Positions 1-8,805 of a stretch of DNA of 64,000 nt are shown one piece after another. The stretch is from positions 186,001 to 250,000 of the forward strand of contig NZ_JBFRYB010000002.1 of assembly GCF_040892595.1 (NCBI RefSeq), in the 5' to 3' direction. The notes beneath the pieces were generated by a model. That model ran no database searches and was not told the DNA's origin. It was given only the letters and a program-made list of their open reading frames with translations. Made by a program: the position numbers and the translations under genes. This DNA is from Zhongshania sp. R06B22. Lineage in GTDB: Bacteria > Pseudomonadota > Gammaproteobacteria > Pseudomonadales > Spongiibacteraceae. Each line of letters begins with the position of its first letter. The first letter of the stretch is position 1.

Positions 1-1
1 C

Positions 2-1495
2 AAACAATGTAGCTTTTTTAAAGCCCGAGAATCGCTGACGCAGGCCGATGTGATTGTGGCAAATCACGATCTGGTCCTGGCTGATCTCGCCTTGGGCGGC
101 GGTGCCATTCTGCCACCCCCTGAAGACTGCATCTATATTTTTGATGAAGCGCATCACTTGCCAGATAAGGTCATTAACCATTTCAGTGCGAACTTTCGCT
201 TGGCCGCGACCGAGCGCTGGTTGGAACAAATTGAGCGCGCCTTGGCGGCGATGATTGCTGTGCCGGCCATGGATGTAAGTGCGCGAGGCGGGCTGGAGAG
301 CTTGCTGTCGCAGCTGATTGCGGTGCGGCGGGGCTTGGACCCGCTGCGGCCCATATTAGAAGGCTTGTTAGACAGCGCGGAAGAGCGTCAGGGTACAAAG
401 AGCGTTCGGTTCCCAGAAGGTATAGTGCCGGATGATTTAGCGGCCCATGCTAAGAATATGGTTGGGGGCTTCAGTGGCGTGATTCAACAGGCTGAAAAGC
501 TTATTGATACCTTTCAGGACAGCTTGGATGGCAACCAACTCATGGCTAGCCGAGAAGTTACCGAACAGTGGTTGGCGACGGTATCCTCTGCGCGTTTTCG
601 TGCCGAGAACGCCTGTGCGTTATGGCGCTCTTATGCCAGTGATGCGCGTCAAGAAAAACCGCCCAATGCACGCTGGATGGCCTTGGTAGAAACTGGCCAG
701 GGATTGTTTGATATTGAGCTAAACGCCAGTCCAATACTGGCGGCCAATGCACTTAAATCGGCCCTGTGGTCACGTTGCTACGCGGCGGTGCTGACATCGG
801 CAACACTCACTGCGCTAGGCAGCTTCAATCGCTTTAGTATGCGTGCGGGTCTAGATGTTGATGCCAGCTTTGAAGTGGTGCCGAGTCCGTTTGCCCACGC
901 CGAGGCCGGTGAATTGTATGTGCCGGCCATGAGTTGCGATGCGGGCAATGCAGAGGCGCATACCGCCGCGTTAATAGAAATGTTGCCAGAGCTGATGGCG
1001 CCCTCGGCTGGGAACTTGGTGCTGTTCTCATCTCGCAAGCAGTTGCGCGCGGTCCGAGAGGGTATGCCGGCGGAATGGCAGCAACGTATTCTTGCCCAAG
1101 ATGACCTGCCCAAGCATGAGATTCTTAGTCAACATCGAGCGCGTTTAGATAAGGGCGACGGCAGTGTCATTTTTGGCTTGGCAAGCTTTGCCGAAGGGGT
1201 GGATTTACCCGGTAAATATTGCTCCCATGTGCTAATCGCCAAAATTCCCTTCGCGGTGCCGGAAGATCCGGTAGAGGAGGCGCTGGCTGAGTGGATTAGT
1301 CGCAATAACGGTAATCCCTTTATGGATATTACAGTGCCAGATGCCGCGGTGAAACTGATACAAGCCAGTGGTCGTTTGTTGCGCAGCGAATCAGATGTTG
1401 GGCGTATTACTATTTTAGACCGGCGCATTGTGACTAAGCACTACGGTCGGAAAATGCTGGCGTCGATGCCGCCATATCGGCAGATAATAGAATGA
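2..1495 (+). CDS. dinG: ATP-dependent DNA helicase DinG-type, 3' part
   Basis: The reading frame is open to the left edge, so the N-terminal third, including the Walker A motif, lies outside the window. The visible 497 residues begin just before CSFFKAR, which resembles the last cysteine of the XPD/DinG iron-sulfur cluster region. Motif II DEAHH follows near residue 48, and motif VI QASGRLLRSESDVG lies close to the C terminus. The long helical insertion followed by the SSRKQL motif in the second RecA domain is typical of DinG/YoaA proteins. The family unwinds DNA and DNA-RNA hybrids 5' to 3' during repair. YoaA is the alternative subfamily; without the N terminus I cannot separate the two. 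yqcC follows 30 bp downstream on the same strand. Confidence 0.88.
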   Translation, partial: KQCSFFKARESLTQADVIVANHDLVLADLALGGGAILPPPEDCIYIFDEAHHLPDKVINHFSANFRLAATERWLEQIERALAAMIAVPAMDVSARGGLESLLSQLIAVRRGLDPLRPILEGLLDSAEERQGTKSVRFPEGIVPDDLAAHAKNMVGGFSGVIQQAEKLIDTFQDSLDGNQLMASREVTEQWLATVSSARFRAENACALWRSYASDARQEKPPNARWMALVETGQGLFDIELNASPILAANALKSALWSRCYAAVLTSATLTALGSFNRFSMRAGLDVDASFEVVPSPFAHAEAGELYVPAMSCDAGNAEAHTAALIEMLPELMAPSAGNLVLFSSRKQLRAVREGMPAEWQQRILAQDDLPKHEILSQHRARLDKGDGSVIFGLASFAEGVDLPGKYCSHVLIAKIPFAVPEDPVEEALAEWISRNNGNPFMDITVPDAAVKLIQASGRLLRSESDVGRITILDRRIVTKHYGRKMLASMPPYRQIIE

Positions 1496-1525
1496 TTTGG
1501 ATGACTTCTACGCGCGGATTCAGCG

Positions 1526-1855
1526 ATGAGTGACGGCCTTGAAGTTGCAGCGGTATTAATCGATATCGAGGCCGAGTTGCGTCAAATAGGATGTTGGCAA
1601 GCAGAGGCACCACCGCCATCAGCGCTGCGCAGCGAGCAGCCCTTTGCCGTGGATACGCTTAATTTTGCGCAGTGGCTGCAGTTTATCTTTATTCCGAGGA
1701 TGCGATTTTTAATCGATCAGCAGCAGGACTTGCCGAGGGCCAGCGGCATTGCGCCCATGGCCGAAGAGTATTTTAGCGCTACGCAATTGCCTGCGAATGG
1801 TTTGATGGCTGCCTTGCGTGCGGTAGACGCCTTGCTGGGCAGCCAGCAAGCTTAG
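1526..1855 (+). CDS. yqcC: YqcC family protein (DUF446)
   Basis: A 109-residue soluble protein of the small DUF446/YqcC family. The recognisable features are an N-terminal helix ending in ELRQIGCW, the central FAVDTLNFAQWLQFIFIPRM segment and the LPANGLMAALRAVD tail. In Escherichia coli the homologue lies beside the tRNA pseudouridine synthase gene truC, but its biochemical role is not established. Here it follows the dinG-like gene by 30 bp and may be co-transcribed with it. Its last four bases overlap the 3' end of the convergent response regulator gene. No strong ribosome binding site precedes the ATG. Confidence 0.85.
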   Translation: MSDGLEVAAVLIDIEAELRQIGCWQAEAPPPSALRSEQPFAVDTLNFAQWLQFIFIPRMRFLIDQQQDLPRASGIAPMAEEYFSATQLPANGLMAALRAVDALLGSQQA

Positions 1856-2472
1856 CGAGTGCCAGTGTCTTCGGCAGCCATAACCATGCGTACTAAGTGG
1901 GCCAGTGAGCGCACTCCCATCTTCTCCATAACGCGCGCTCGGTGGATTTCTACGGTACGCTGACTGATATCAAGATCGTAGGCGATGACCTTGTTTGCCT
2001 TGCCTTCGATCATGAGTTCCATTACTTGAGTTTCGCGCGGGGTAAGATCGGATAATTTAGCCCGAATTTTATGCTTCTCTTCCAGATCAGCACGATTCTC
2101 GGTGTCAGCGGCGATGGCCTGTTGAATTTTCCCTAATAACTCTTCTTCTCGGTAGGGCTTTTGCACAAAGTCCACTGCACCTCGTTGCATGGCGTCTACA
2201 GCCATTGGCACATCGCCATGTCCGGTGACAAAGATAATAGGCAAAATAGAATGTCGGGTATTGAGTTGGCGCTGCAGTTCCATGCCATTCATGCCGGGCA
2301 TACGAATGTCCAGCACCATACAACCTGCCATCTCTGTGCTGTAATCTTCTAGAAAGGCGTCCGCTCGTGAGTAACTAGCCACTTTGTGGCCAACTGATTC
2401 TAGTACCATTTGGAGGGAGTCTCGCACGGCTTCGTCATCTTCTACTAGGTACACAGTTGCTTCGATAGTCAT
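1852..2472 (-). CDS. FixJ/NarL-type response regulator
   Basis: A 206-residue two-component regulator. The N-terminal receiver domain (residues 6-118) has the acidic pair EDD at 11-13, the phospho-acceptor Asp55 in VLDIRMPG, the TGHGDV switch segment near 84-89 and the KP lysine near 105. The C-terminal LuxR-type helix-turn-helix (about 140-200) starts LTPRETQVMELMIEGKANK and carries the recognition helix region ISQRTVEIHRARVMEKM, as in FixJ and TtrR. It is divergent from two sensor kinases that start 183 bp away, which are its likely partners. As a sigma-70 activator it probably acts on a nearby promoter, possibly in the shared intergenic region; that is inference. Confidence 0.9.
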   Translation of the reverse strand: MTIEATVYLVEDDEAVRDSLQMVLESVGHKVASYSRADAFLEDYSTEMAGCMVLDIRMPGMNGMELQRQLNTRHSILPIIFVTGHGDVPMAVDAMQRGAVDFVQKPYREEELLGKIQQAIAADTENRADLEEKHKIRAKLSDLTPRETQVMELMIEGKANKVIAYDLDISQRTVEIHRARVMEKMGVRSLAHLVRMVMAAEDTGTR

Positions 2473-2655
2473 TGTTACTTCCTTGCCGTTACCGTTTTAT
2501 AATGTATTTAGGCTACCATGAAATTATAGGCTTTTGGCATGCTTAATCTGCGAATTAGTCGATTGATACTGGCAGGAAGCGCCAAGACTGGATAAGCTTC
2601 CGGCTAATAAGCCGCAACGCAACGATGCGATTGCTAAACACAACAAGGGTTGCGC

Positions 2656-5600
2656 ATGCGAACTAAGCGCAGTTTAGTACAGATTTATCTCCTCAGCCTA
2701 GTCGCATTGTCTGCGATTCCTTTGGCGATATTTGGCTATATCTGGATTGCTAAGGAATACGAAAGTTACACCGAGCAAAGCGAAGCGTGGCGAGACGCCT
2801 ACGTGGAGTCTCGGCGTGAGCTGTTGCGTAGAGAAGTTGGCAAGGCCGTTGAGTATTTAGACTATAAGCATAAGCAGTTGAACCGACGGCTGTATAATGA
2901 CTTGCGTCAGCAGGTCGCCGTGGGTATCACTCTCGTTGAAGATACCCGCAAAGAGTTTGTCGGCGAAAGTAAGGCTGAGCAGCTAACCCGTTTGCGGGCA
3001 ACCATGGCCTCACTCAGATTCTCCGATAATAAGGGCTTCTTCTTTTTATTCGACGACCAAGGGCGAGCTTTGCTGCCGCCGATGGACGCCGCTGCTGAAC
3101 AGCGAATGACAGACCGCGCGACGGTAGCTTCTTTTTCTAGCCAGATCAGGGCCGCGCTATCAAATAAAACATACGACTTTCTTGAATACCGATTTACCGA
3201 TCAGAATAGCGACCTTACGCCAGAACGCAATTTTAGCTTTGTTTACTACTACAAGCCGCTGAACATTTATATGGGCGCCAGTATCTATCTCCGGGATGAA
3301 CTCAATCGTCTAAAGAGCGAAGTCATTGAGCGGATCGCAGCGGTCCCCATCGACCCAGATAACTCGATATTGTTTGTGGTGGATAAAGACGGTCGGCAGC
3401 TGGTTAATGCCTATGATCCCAGTAACGTGGGTTCCTTTATGCCAGATATCGTCGATGTTAGTGCAAGGGTCGGCGGTGATGAGCAGAGCCTGTTTACTGA
3501 ATTAAGCTGGCTGGACCGCGACGGTCAGAAAAAACCGGTTATCTCTTATATCCGCCGTTTCGAACCCTGGGGCTGGGTATTGGGTTCTGGTGTGTTTCTG
3601 GATGAACTTAACGTCAAACTCGCCGATGAACGCACCGCCCTTCAGGCCCGGGTTAAGGAGCATATTCTATTCATTGTTGTTATCGCGTTTGTGTTGATGA
3701 TGTTCTCAACCATTGCGGCGCGTTGGTTGGCTAGGCGCAGCGCAGCTGGGTTTCATATCTTTCAGCAGTTCTTTGCTGATGCGAGCAAGAGTTCTACCGC
3801 AATAGAAGTGACGCGTCTGCCGTTTGCCGAGTTTCAGCGTTTAGCTGAAGACGCAAATTATATGGTTGAACAACGCACCGAAACCGAACGCGCTTTAAAG
3901 CTCAGTGAACGGCGTTTCCAACTGGCACTCGATGCAGCCCAAAACCATCTCTGGGACTTGGATTTACAGACCGGCTTGGTGACCGTTGGCGAGAGTTTTT
4001 TCCGTTTACTGGGATACGACGCCCCCTTTAAACCCTATCCCGTGGGTGCATTCAAAAATATTGCCTATGGCGATGATCTACAAATTATCGCCTCGGCGGT
4101 GGACAGCTGGCTGGGCTTGGCAACCGGCAATAGCGTTGAGTTCAGAGTAAAGGATCGCGCCGGTAATTTCCGCTGGATTTATAGTCGCGGCGACGTAGTT
4201 GAGAGCAATGAAAACGACCAGCCGATTCGCGCCATGGGTATTATGACCGACGTGACTGATCGCAAGCGGATTGAGCAAGAACTGGTCAACGCGCGCATTG
4301 CCGCCGAAGACGCCTTGCATGCAAAGAGCCAATTTTTATCCAGTGTCAGCCATGAATTGCGTACCCCCTTGAACGGCGTTTTGGGCTACGCGCAGCTATT
4401 GCAGCGCGATACCGGTATTCCCCTGGGTAGTCAGGAGCATTTGCGGGCGATAGAGAGCTGCGGCAAGCATTTGCTCACCTTAATAAATGATGTCTTGGAT
4501 CTAGCGAAGATTGAAAGCGGTAATATAGATATTGTTTGCCGCCCCAATAAGCTCGACGATATCGTGTCTAATGTCAGCGATATTGTTGCCCATAGAGCGA
4601 AATCAAAAGGTCTAGAATTTGTTGTTGATCTCGATCCCAATTTACCCGTGCAGGTCCAAGTCGATGAGGTGAAGCTGCGTCAGGTCTTGGTTAATTTACT
4701 GGATAACGCGGTTAAATTTACCAGTAGCGGCAAGGTGGTTTTAAAACTGCATGCCTCACCTGAAACTAAGCAGCTAATGTTCTCAGTCACCGATAGTGGC
4801 ATGGGTATTCCTCAGGAAAAGCTGCGCGACGTATTTGAACCCTTCCGGCAGGTAAATCCCCAAGACGGCAAAGGCACTGGCCTAGGTCTCTCTATTTGTC
4901 GACGCTTAGTTGAGGCGATGGGCGGTAATTTAAATGTCAGTAGCGAATTCGGGCAGGGTAGTTGTTTCTATTTTGACGTGCCTTTACTGGAGATTGGGGC
5001 AAGCGAATATATTGATGAACTGGTGGTAGAGGCCGCTGACCGCGCGCCCAAATTGCTGACGGAGACTGGTCAAAATCCAGCGATCATTGTTGCTGATGAT
5101 GTTGCGGTAAATCGCCATGTCTTGCTGAGTATGCTTGAAGACGTTACCACTGATGTGCGGGAGGCAGTCAATGGTCTTGAAGTTATTGAGCACTTGAAAG
5201 AACGCACCGCGCAGCTGGTTTTAATGGACTTGCGTATGCCGGAGATGGACGGCATGGAAGCGACGCGGGTTATTAAACAAGAAATGGGTATGAAAGATGT
5301 CGCCATTATCATGGCCTCGGCAACAACGGATGAAGAGATGATGGAAGAGGCTGTGGAGGTCGGCTGTGATGGCTTTTTACCCAAGCCTATAAGCATAGGT
5401 GATTTACTTAAGATTGTTGCCTCTACCTGTGGCGGTCAAGCGCAGAATCCCGTCGTTATGCCCCCTCCTGTGGTGGCTAATGTGGTGCCCTTAAGTGATT
5501 TTGTATTGCCTAAAGATCAAGATTTACAGGACTTGAGTGCAGCGGTGGATCTTGGCGATGTCACGCGGCTGCGGGAGTTATTGCAGCAGCTGCGGAAGCG

Positions 5601-5721
5601 CAGTCCCGAGTGTGATGGCTTTATTGATGAAGCTGAAGAATATCTGCGTGAATTTGATTTCGATAAATTGGCTCGGCTATTGGTGCAGGCTTCGCACGAG
5701 ACGAGCGTAAACGATGCCTGA
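2656..5721 (+). CDS. Cache-domain hybrid sensor histidine kinase with receiver
   Basis: A 1021-residue membrane sensor. A transmembrane helix at about residues 9-30 and another at about 336-354 flank a large periplasmic region that looks like tandem Cache modules (FFFLFDDQGRALLPP near 130 and ILFVVDKDGRQLVNAYDP near 240). A PAS domain with a WIYSRGDVVE core follows (about 415-535), then HisKA with SVSHELRTPLNGVLGY (His566), the HATPase (N box LVNLLDNAVKF, G boxes DSGMGIP and GTGLGLS) and a receiver domain with its phospho-aspartate in VLMDLRMPEMDG. No HPt domain is evident. I chose the ATG at 2656 because AAGGG lies 6 bp upstream; a TTG lies two codons earlier. The stop overlaps the next kinase gene by 8 bp, which suggests translational coupling. 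Confidence 0.92.
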   Translation: MRTKRSLVQIYLLSLVALSAIPLAIFGYIWIAKEYESYTEQSEAWRDAYVESRRELLRREVGKAVEYLDYKHKQLNRRLYNDLRQQVAVGITLVEDTRKEFVGESKAEQLTRLRATMASLRFSDNKGFFFLFDDQGRALLPPMDAAAEQRMTDRATVASFSSQIRAALSNKTYDFLEYRFTDQNSDLTPERNFSFVYYYKPLNIYMGASIYLRDELNRLKSEVIERIAAVPIDPDNSILFVVDKDGRQLVNAYDPSNVGSFMPDIVDVSARVGGDEQSLFTELSWLDRDGQKKPVISYIRRFEPWGWVLGSGVFLDELNVKLADERTALQARVKEHILFIVVIAFVLMMFSTIAARWLARRSAAGFHIFQQFFADASKSSTAIEVTRLPFAEFQRLAEDANYMVEQRTETERALKLSERRFQLALDAAQNHLWDLDLQTGLVTVGESFFRLLGYDAPFKPYPVGAFKNIAYGDDLQIIASAVDSWLGLATGNSVEFRVKDRAGNFRWIYSRGDVVESNENDQPIRAMGIMTDVTDRKRIEQELVNARIAAEDALHAKSQFLSSVSHELRTPLNGVLGYAQLLQRDTGIPLGSQEHLRAIESCGKHLLTLINDVLDLAKIESGNIDIVCRPNKLDDIVSNVSDIVAHRAKSKGLEFVVDLDPNLPVQVQVDEVKLRQVLVNLLDNAVKFTSSGKVVLKLHASPETKQLMFSVTDSGMGIPQEKLRDVFEPFRQVNPQDGKGTGLGLSICRRLVEAMGGNLNVSSEFGQGSCFYFDVPLLEIGASEYIDELVVEAADRAPKLLTETGQNPAIIVADDVAVNRHVLLSMLEDVTTDVREAVNGLEVIEHLKERTAQLVLMDLRMPEMDGMEATRVIKQEMGMKDVAIIMASATTDEEMMEEAVEVGCDGFLPKPISIGDLLKIVASTCGGQAQNPVVMPPPVVANVVPLSDFVLPKDQDLQDLSAAVDLGDVTRLRELLQQLRKRSPECDGFIDEAEEYLREFDFDKLARLLVQASHETSVNDA

Positions 5722-7225
5722 TCGAGGCAGCGAACAAATATTGTTGGTTGACGACAATCCGACAAATTTACAGGTTCTTTTTAAAACCCTCGAAGGTAGT
5801 GGTTATCGGCTACTTGCAGCGCGCGACGGTGAAGCCGCACTTTACACCGCCAGGCGGGCGCGACCTTCTCTTATTTTACTTGATGTCATGATGCCGGGTA
5901 TGGATGGCTTTGAGGTCTGTGAACGCCTTAAAGAAGACCCCGATACTGCCGACATTGCGGTGATTTTTTTGTCGGCCTTAACGGATAGTCAGTCCAAAGT
6001 GCATGGTTTAGCCATTGGCGGTGTGGACTATATTGCCAAGCCTTTTCAGACCGACGAAGTGCTTGCGCGGGTGCGAACCCACATCAAGATTCAGCGGCTT
6101 GAGCGCGCCCTGGCGCGTCGAAATAGCGAATTAGAAGATGAAAATCAGCAGATTTTAAATGCCGTCGATGAAGGTATTATCGGCATGGATGTTACTGGTC
6201 GTGTGACCTCAATGAACGCCCAGGCCGCGGCGATTACTGGGTGGCCTGCCAGTGATTGTGTTGGTGAATCTTTCTCTTTGCTGCAATTGTTTCCCGACGA
6301 TGAGGCCCTGAATCAATCGCTGGGCTTGCTGTGTGAGGGCGGCGTGGGTTTGCGCAAAGAGCACGTTAGCATTACTACTCGCTCCGGTCGTATTGCGCCT
6401 GTCGCCGTGAGTGGCTCACCGCGGAGTGAAGGTGGTGCGGTATTAGTTTTGCGGGATATAAGTGAATGGCTGCAAGATCAATACGCGCTTGAGCAGGCCA
6501 GAGAGGAAATGGACACCCAGCGTCAGCATTTGGCGCATATAGAACGCCTTAGTACCGGTGGCGAGATGGCGGCGGGGATTGCCCACGAGGTCAATCAGCC
6601 ACTGACTGCCGTCACCAATTATGCCCGGGTCGCGCAGCGCCTGCTGAATGATTTGCCTGCGGATAAACGTTTAAAAATGGACGATGTGCTCACTAAGATT
6701 GCCACTCAGGCTGAGCGCGCAGCGGCCGTTATTCAGCGCATGCGCAGCTATGTTAAAAAGCCCTCAGGTGGTCGCCAGGTGCTGGATTTAAATGCCGTCC
6801 TTGAGGATGTCTTGGCGCTTGCTGAGGTCGACTCTAGGGTCAACTCGATTCCTGTGGAACTAAAAGCTGGGGCTAATTTGCCGGCTATTTTTGCTGATGA
6901 AGTGCAGTTGCAGCAGGTGGCTTTGAATTTAATTCGCAATGCTATGGAGTCGACCGCCAATGCCGGTAATAGCAACGCAGTAGAAGTCAGTACCTACCTA
7001 GAAGGGGGTATGGTGTGTTTTCGGGTCAAAGACTTTGGAGCCGGTATGGCGCCAGAAATAGAAGCGCAATTATTTAGCCCATTTGTGAGCTCTAAAGAAG
7101 GGGGTATGGGCATAGGCTTATCGGTGTCTAAGTCGATTATGCAGGGGCATGGTGGCGATATTCGATTTCAGGCCAATCCCGATGGCGGCGCCATTTTTAG
7201 CTGCGAATTTCCGGTGCATCACTAG
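5714..7225 (+). CDS. Receiver-PAS-histidine kinase, soluble
   Basis: A 503-residue cytoplasmic protein with no membrane segment. It begins with a receiver domain (LLVDDNPTNLQ; phospho-aspartate Asp57 in LILLDVMMPGMDGF; KPF near 115), then a short coiled region and a PAS domain (about 150-255, ending VLVLRDISEWL). HisKA contains GIAHEVNQPLTAVTNYARV, and the HATPase has the N box ALNLIRNAMES, G1 DFGAGM and G2 GGMGIGLSVS. The kinase core resembles FixL and DctB-type enzymes. It starts inside the upstream hybrid kinase gene (8 bp overlap). The inferred phosphorelay runs from the Cache kinase, through one or both receivers, to the divergent FixJ-type regulator. Confidence 0.92.
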   Translation: MPDRGSEQILLVDDNPTNLQVLFKTLEGSGYRLLAARDGEAALYTARRARPSLILLDVMMPGMDGFEVCERLKEDPDTADIAVIFLSALTDSQSKVHGLAIGGVDYIAKPFQTDEVLARVRTHIKIQRLERALARRNSELEDENQQILNAVDEGIIGMDVTGRVTSMNAQAAAITGWPASDCVGESFSLLQLFPDDEALNQSLGLLCEGGVGLRKEHVSITTRSGRIAPVAVSGSPRSEGGAVLVLRDISEWLQDQYALEQAREEMDTQRQHLAHIERLSTGGEMAAGIAHEVNQPLTAVTNYARVAQRLLNDLPADKRLKMDDVLTKIATQAERAAAVIQRMRSYVKKPSGGRQVLDLNAVLEDVLALAEVDSRVNSIPVELKAGANLPAIFADEVQLQQVALNLIRNAMESTANAGNSNAVEVSTYLEGGMVCFRVKDFGAGMAPEIEAQLFSPFVSSKEGGMGIGLSVSKSIMQGHGGDIRFQANPDGGAIFSCEFPVHH

Positions 7226-7265
7226 AATCTATTGCAATTATTTTAAGCGGAGGGCGACCTAGCTA

Positions 7266-8027
7266 GTGGCTATGTTAAAAGCACTCAAGTCCAAACGTGT
7301 CACCGAGCTGCGGAGTCAGCAATATTTGCAGTGCCGCGATCAATCTATTGCCATCACTATTATTCGCAGCCGCCGCCGGCGCCGCAAATTGAGCTTGCAG
7401 GTAGGGCGCTCCGGTGTAGTTTTACGCGCGCCTTTTGCTACTGTTGCCGCTGATATTGACAATATGCTCGCCCGCAACCGAGATTGGATCTACGATCGCC
7501 AGCAAATGCTGCAGGTGCAACAGGGTGAGGCCCTGCGATACGAATCTGGCGAACACCACGACTACCTGGGTGAATCGCTGGAGCTAAGTGTGGCGGCCGG
7601 CAAGGGGCGCCCGCACGTGCGGTTAGGCGACGGTATGCTTCATATCGACGGTGACATAAAAGATGCTGCGCAGATAAATCGAGTTTTACAGCAATGGTAT
7701 TTGCGACAGGCTGAGCAGGTTTTCTCGACGCGATTGCAATTTTGGGCTGAACAATTGCCGTGGGTAAAGGACGTGCCCGAGCTTAGACTAAGGCGTATGC
7801 GTTCGCGCTGGGGAAGTTGCTCGGCTGACGGTCGTATTTGTTTAAATACCCATTTGATCAAGGCCGACCAGCGCTGTATTGACTATGTGATTGTTCATGA
7901 GCTCTGCCACTTACAGGAGTTTAATCACAGCCCGCGATTTTACTCCCTCATGACGTCTGCTATGCCCGACTGGCCGCAATATAAGGTGGAGCTAGAGGCT
8001 ATTGGCGCTCGTCTTGTGCGGGAATAG
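7266..8027 (+). CDS. YgjP-like zinc metallopeptidase (DUF45/SprT fold)
   Basis: A 253-residue protein of the YgjP/DUF45 group. The C-terminal half holds the hallmark RMRSRWGSCSADGRICLN segment (about residues 178-195) followed by the zinc site HELCHLQEFNHS, an HExxH motif with a third histidine seven residues later. The basic N-terminal part (RSRRRRRKLSLQVG) is typical of the family. The family is predicted to be a cytosolic metalloprotease and sits close to restriction or helicase genes in other genomes, but its substrate is unknown. The GTG at 7266 is preceded by GGAGG at 7249-7253; an ATG two codons later is the alternative. It lies 40 bp after the kinase gene and could be read with it. 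Confidence 0.85.
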   Translation: MAMLKALKSKRVTELRSQQYLQCRDQSIAITIIRSRRRRRKLSLQVGRSGVVLRAPFATVAADIDNMLARNRDWIYDRQQMLQVQQGEALRYESGEHHDYLGESLELSVAAGKGRPHVRLGDGMLHIDGDIKDAAQINRVLQQWYLRQAEQVFSTRLQFWAEQLPWVKDVPELRLRRMRSRWGSCSADGRICLNTHLIKADQRCIDYVIVHELCHLQEFNHSPRFYSLMTSAMPDWPQYKVELEAIGARLVRE

Positions 8028-8031
8028 ATAG

Positions 8032-8700
8032 TTACCCTGACGTCTTTGTCGCGCTGTAATTGGTGGCAGCTATAAATAAAAATAAGCTGCTCTCAATGAC
8101 GTTTGCCACGGGCTCACGGTAATTGTTTAATGCCCAGCGGCGGGCTATCTGCAATACCGCGCCGACTAGCCCCGCATACACCATACCTTCATCGGGTATG
8201 TCTGAGATATCGGTTTGCCCCAAGGATTCAGTTAAGGTCTGAATCAATACCGCAAAGTCTTCCATCGCCTCATAGTAGAGTTCATCGATAGTGTCGCTGA
8301 CGCCTAAAATCTCGAATAACAAGAGGCGGCCAATGTCAGGATTCTGGTGGAGGGTGTCGAAAAACGCTTTTAAGCCCGCGCGGGAAAATGCTTCAGTATT
8401 GCGTTCAGAGGTTTCGACGGCGGCGAGCATCCGATCTTTTAAATAGTGCGTCTGAACTTTATAGACTTCTGCTAATAGCGCCTCGCGATTGACGAAGGAC
8501 TCATAAAAGTACCTCTCGGTTAGGCCCGCTTCCGCGCAGATGCTGCGAACACTGGCGGCGGCGTAACCATTGCTGCCTATCACGCTAAGGCCGGCGCTGA
8601 GTAATTGCTCGTAGCGTTCGTTGCGGCGCTGATCTCCGCTACTGCCGCGGTATAGGCGCGGCTTCTGGGTGGCGTTAGTCTTACTTATTAATTTGGGCAT
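8032..8700 (-). CDS. TetR/AcrR family transcriptional regulator
   Basis: A 222-residue regulator. The N-terminal helix-turn-helix spans about residues 25-75 (RNERYEQLLSAGLSVIG, then VRSICAEAGLTERYFYESF), with the conserved tyrosine-phenylalanine recognition helix of TetR proteins. The all-helical ligand-binding C-terminal half is not assignable to a subfamily. It is divergent from a GMC oxidoreductase gene; the 105-bp gap contains two TGACA-N8-TGTCA palindromes, which are probably its operators and would control both genes. The ligand is unknown; a lipid or steroid is possible given the neighbouring enzyme. It converges with the metallopeptidase gene, with only 4 bp between the stop codons. 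Confidence 0.88.
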   Translation of the reverse strand: MPKLISKTNATQKPRLYRGSSGDQRRNERYEQLLSAGLSVIGSNGYAAASVRSICAEAGLTERYFYESFVNREALLAEVYKVQTHYLKDRMLAAVETSERNTEAFSRAGLKAFFDTLHQNPDIGRLLLFEILGVSDTIDELYYEAMEDFAVLIQTLTESLGQTDISDIPDEGMVYAGLVGAVLQIARRWALNNYREPVANVIESSLFLFIAATNYSATKTSG

Positions 8701-8710
8701 TTAGAAATTT

Positions 8711-8728
8711 TGACATGAGTTGATGTCA
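8711..8728. promoter_or_regulatory. Palindromic operator, copy 1
   Basis: The 18-bp site reads TGACAT-N6-ATGTCA, a perfect 6-bp inverted repeat. It lies between the divergent TetR and GMC oxidoreductase genes, 10 bp from the TetR start codon. The arm TTGACA (8710-8715) could also serve as a -35 element for rightward transcription, so a bound repressor would block it. Assignment to the adjacent TetR protein is inference from position. Confidence 0.7.
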
Positions 8729-8737
8729 GATGTAAAG

Positions 8738-8755
8738 TGACATGATGTGTTGTCA
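8738..8755. promoter_or_regulatory. Palindromic operator, copy 2
   Basis: The 18-bp site reads TGACA-N8-TGTCA, with 5-bp arms matching the first operator. The two sites are offset by 27 bp, about two and a half helical turns. Tandem sites in a divergent spacer are usual for TetR repressors that bind as pairs of dimers. Confidence 0.65.
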
Positions 8756-8805
8756 AATTCAACTGCTGCGGTTCATCGCAGTGATACTTGTCGTAAAAGG
8801 TGTGT

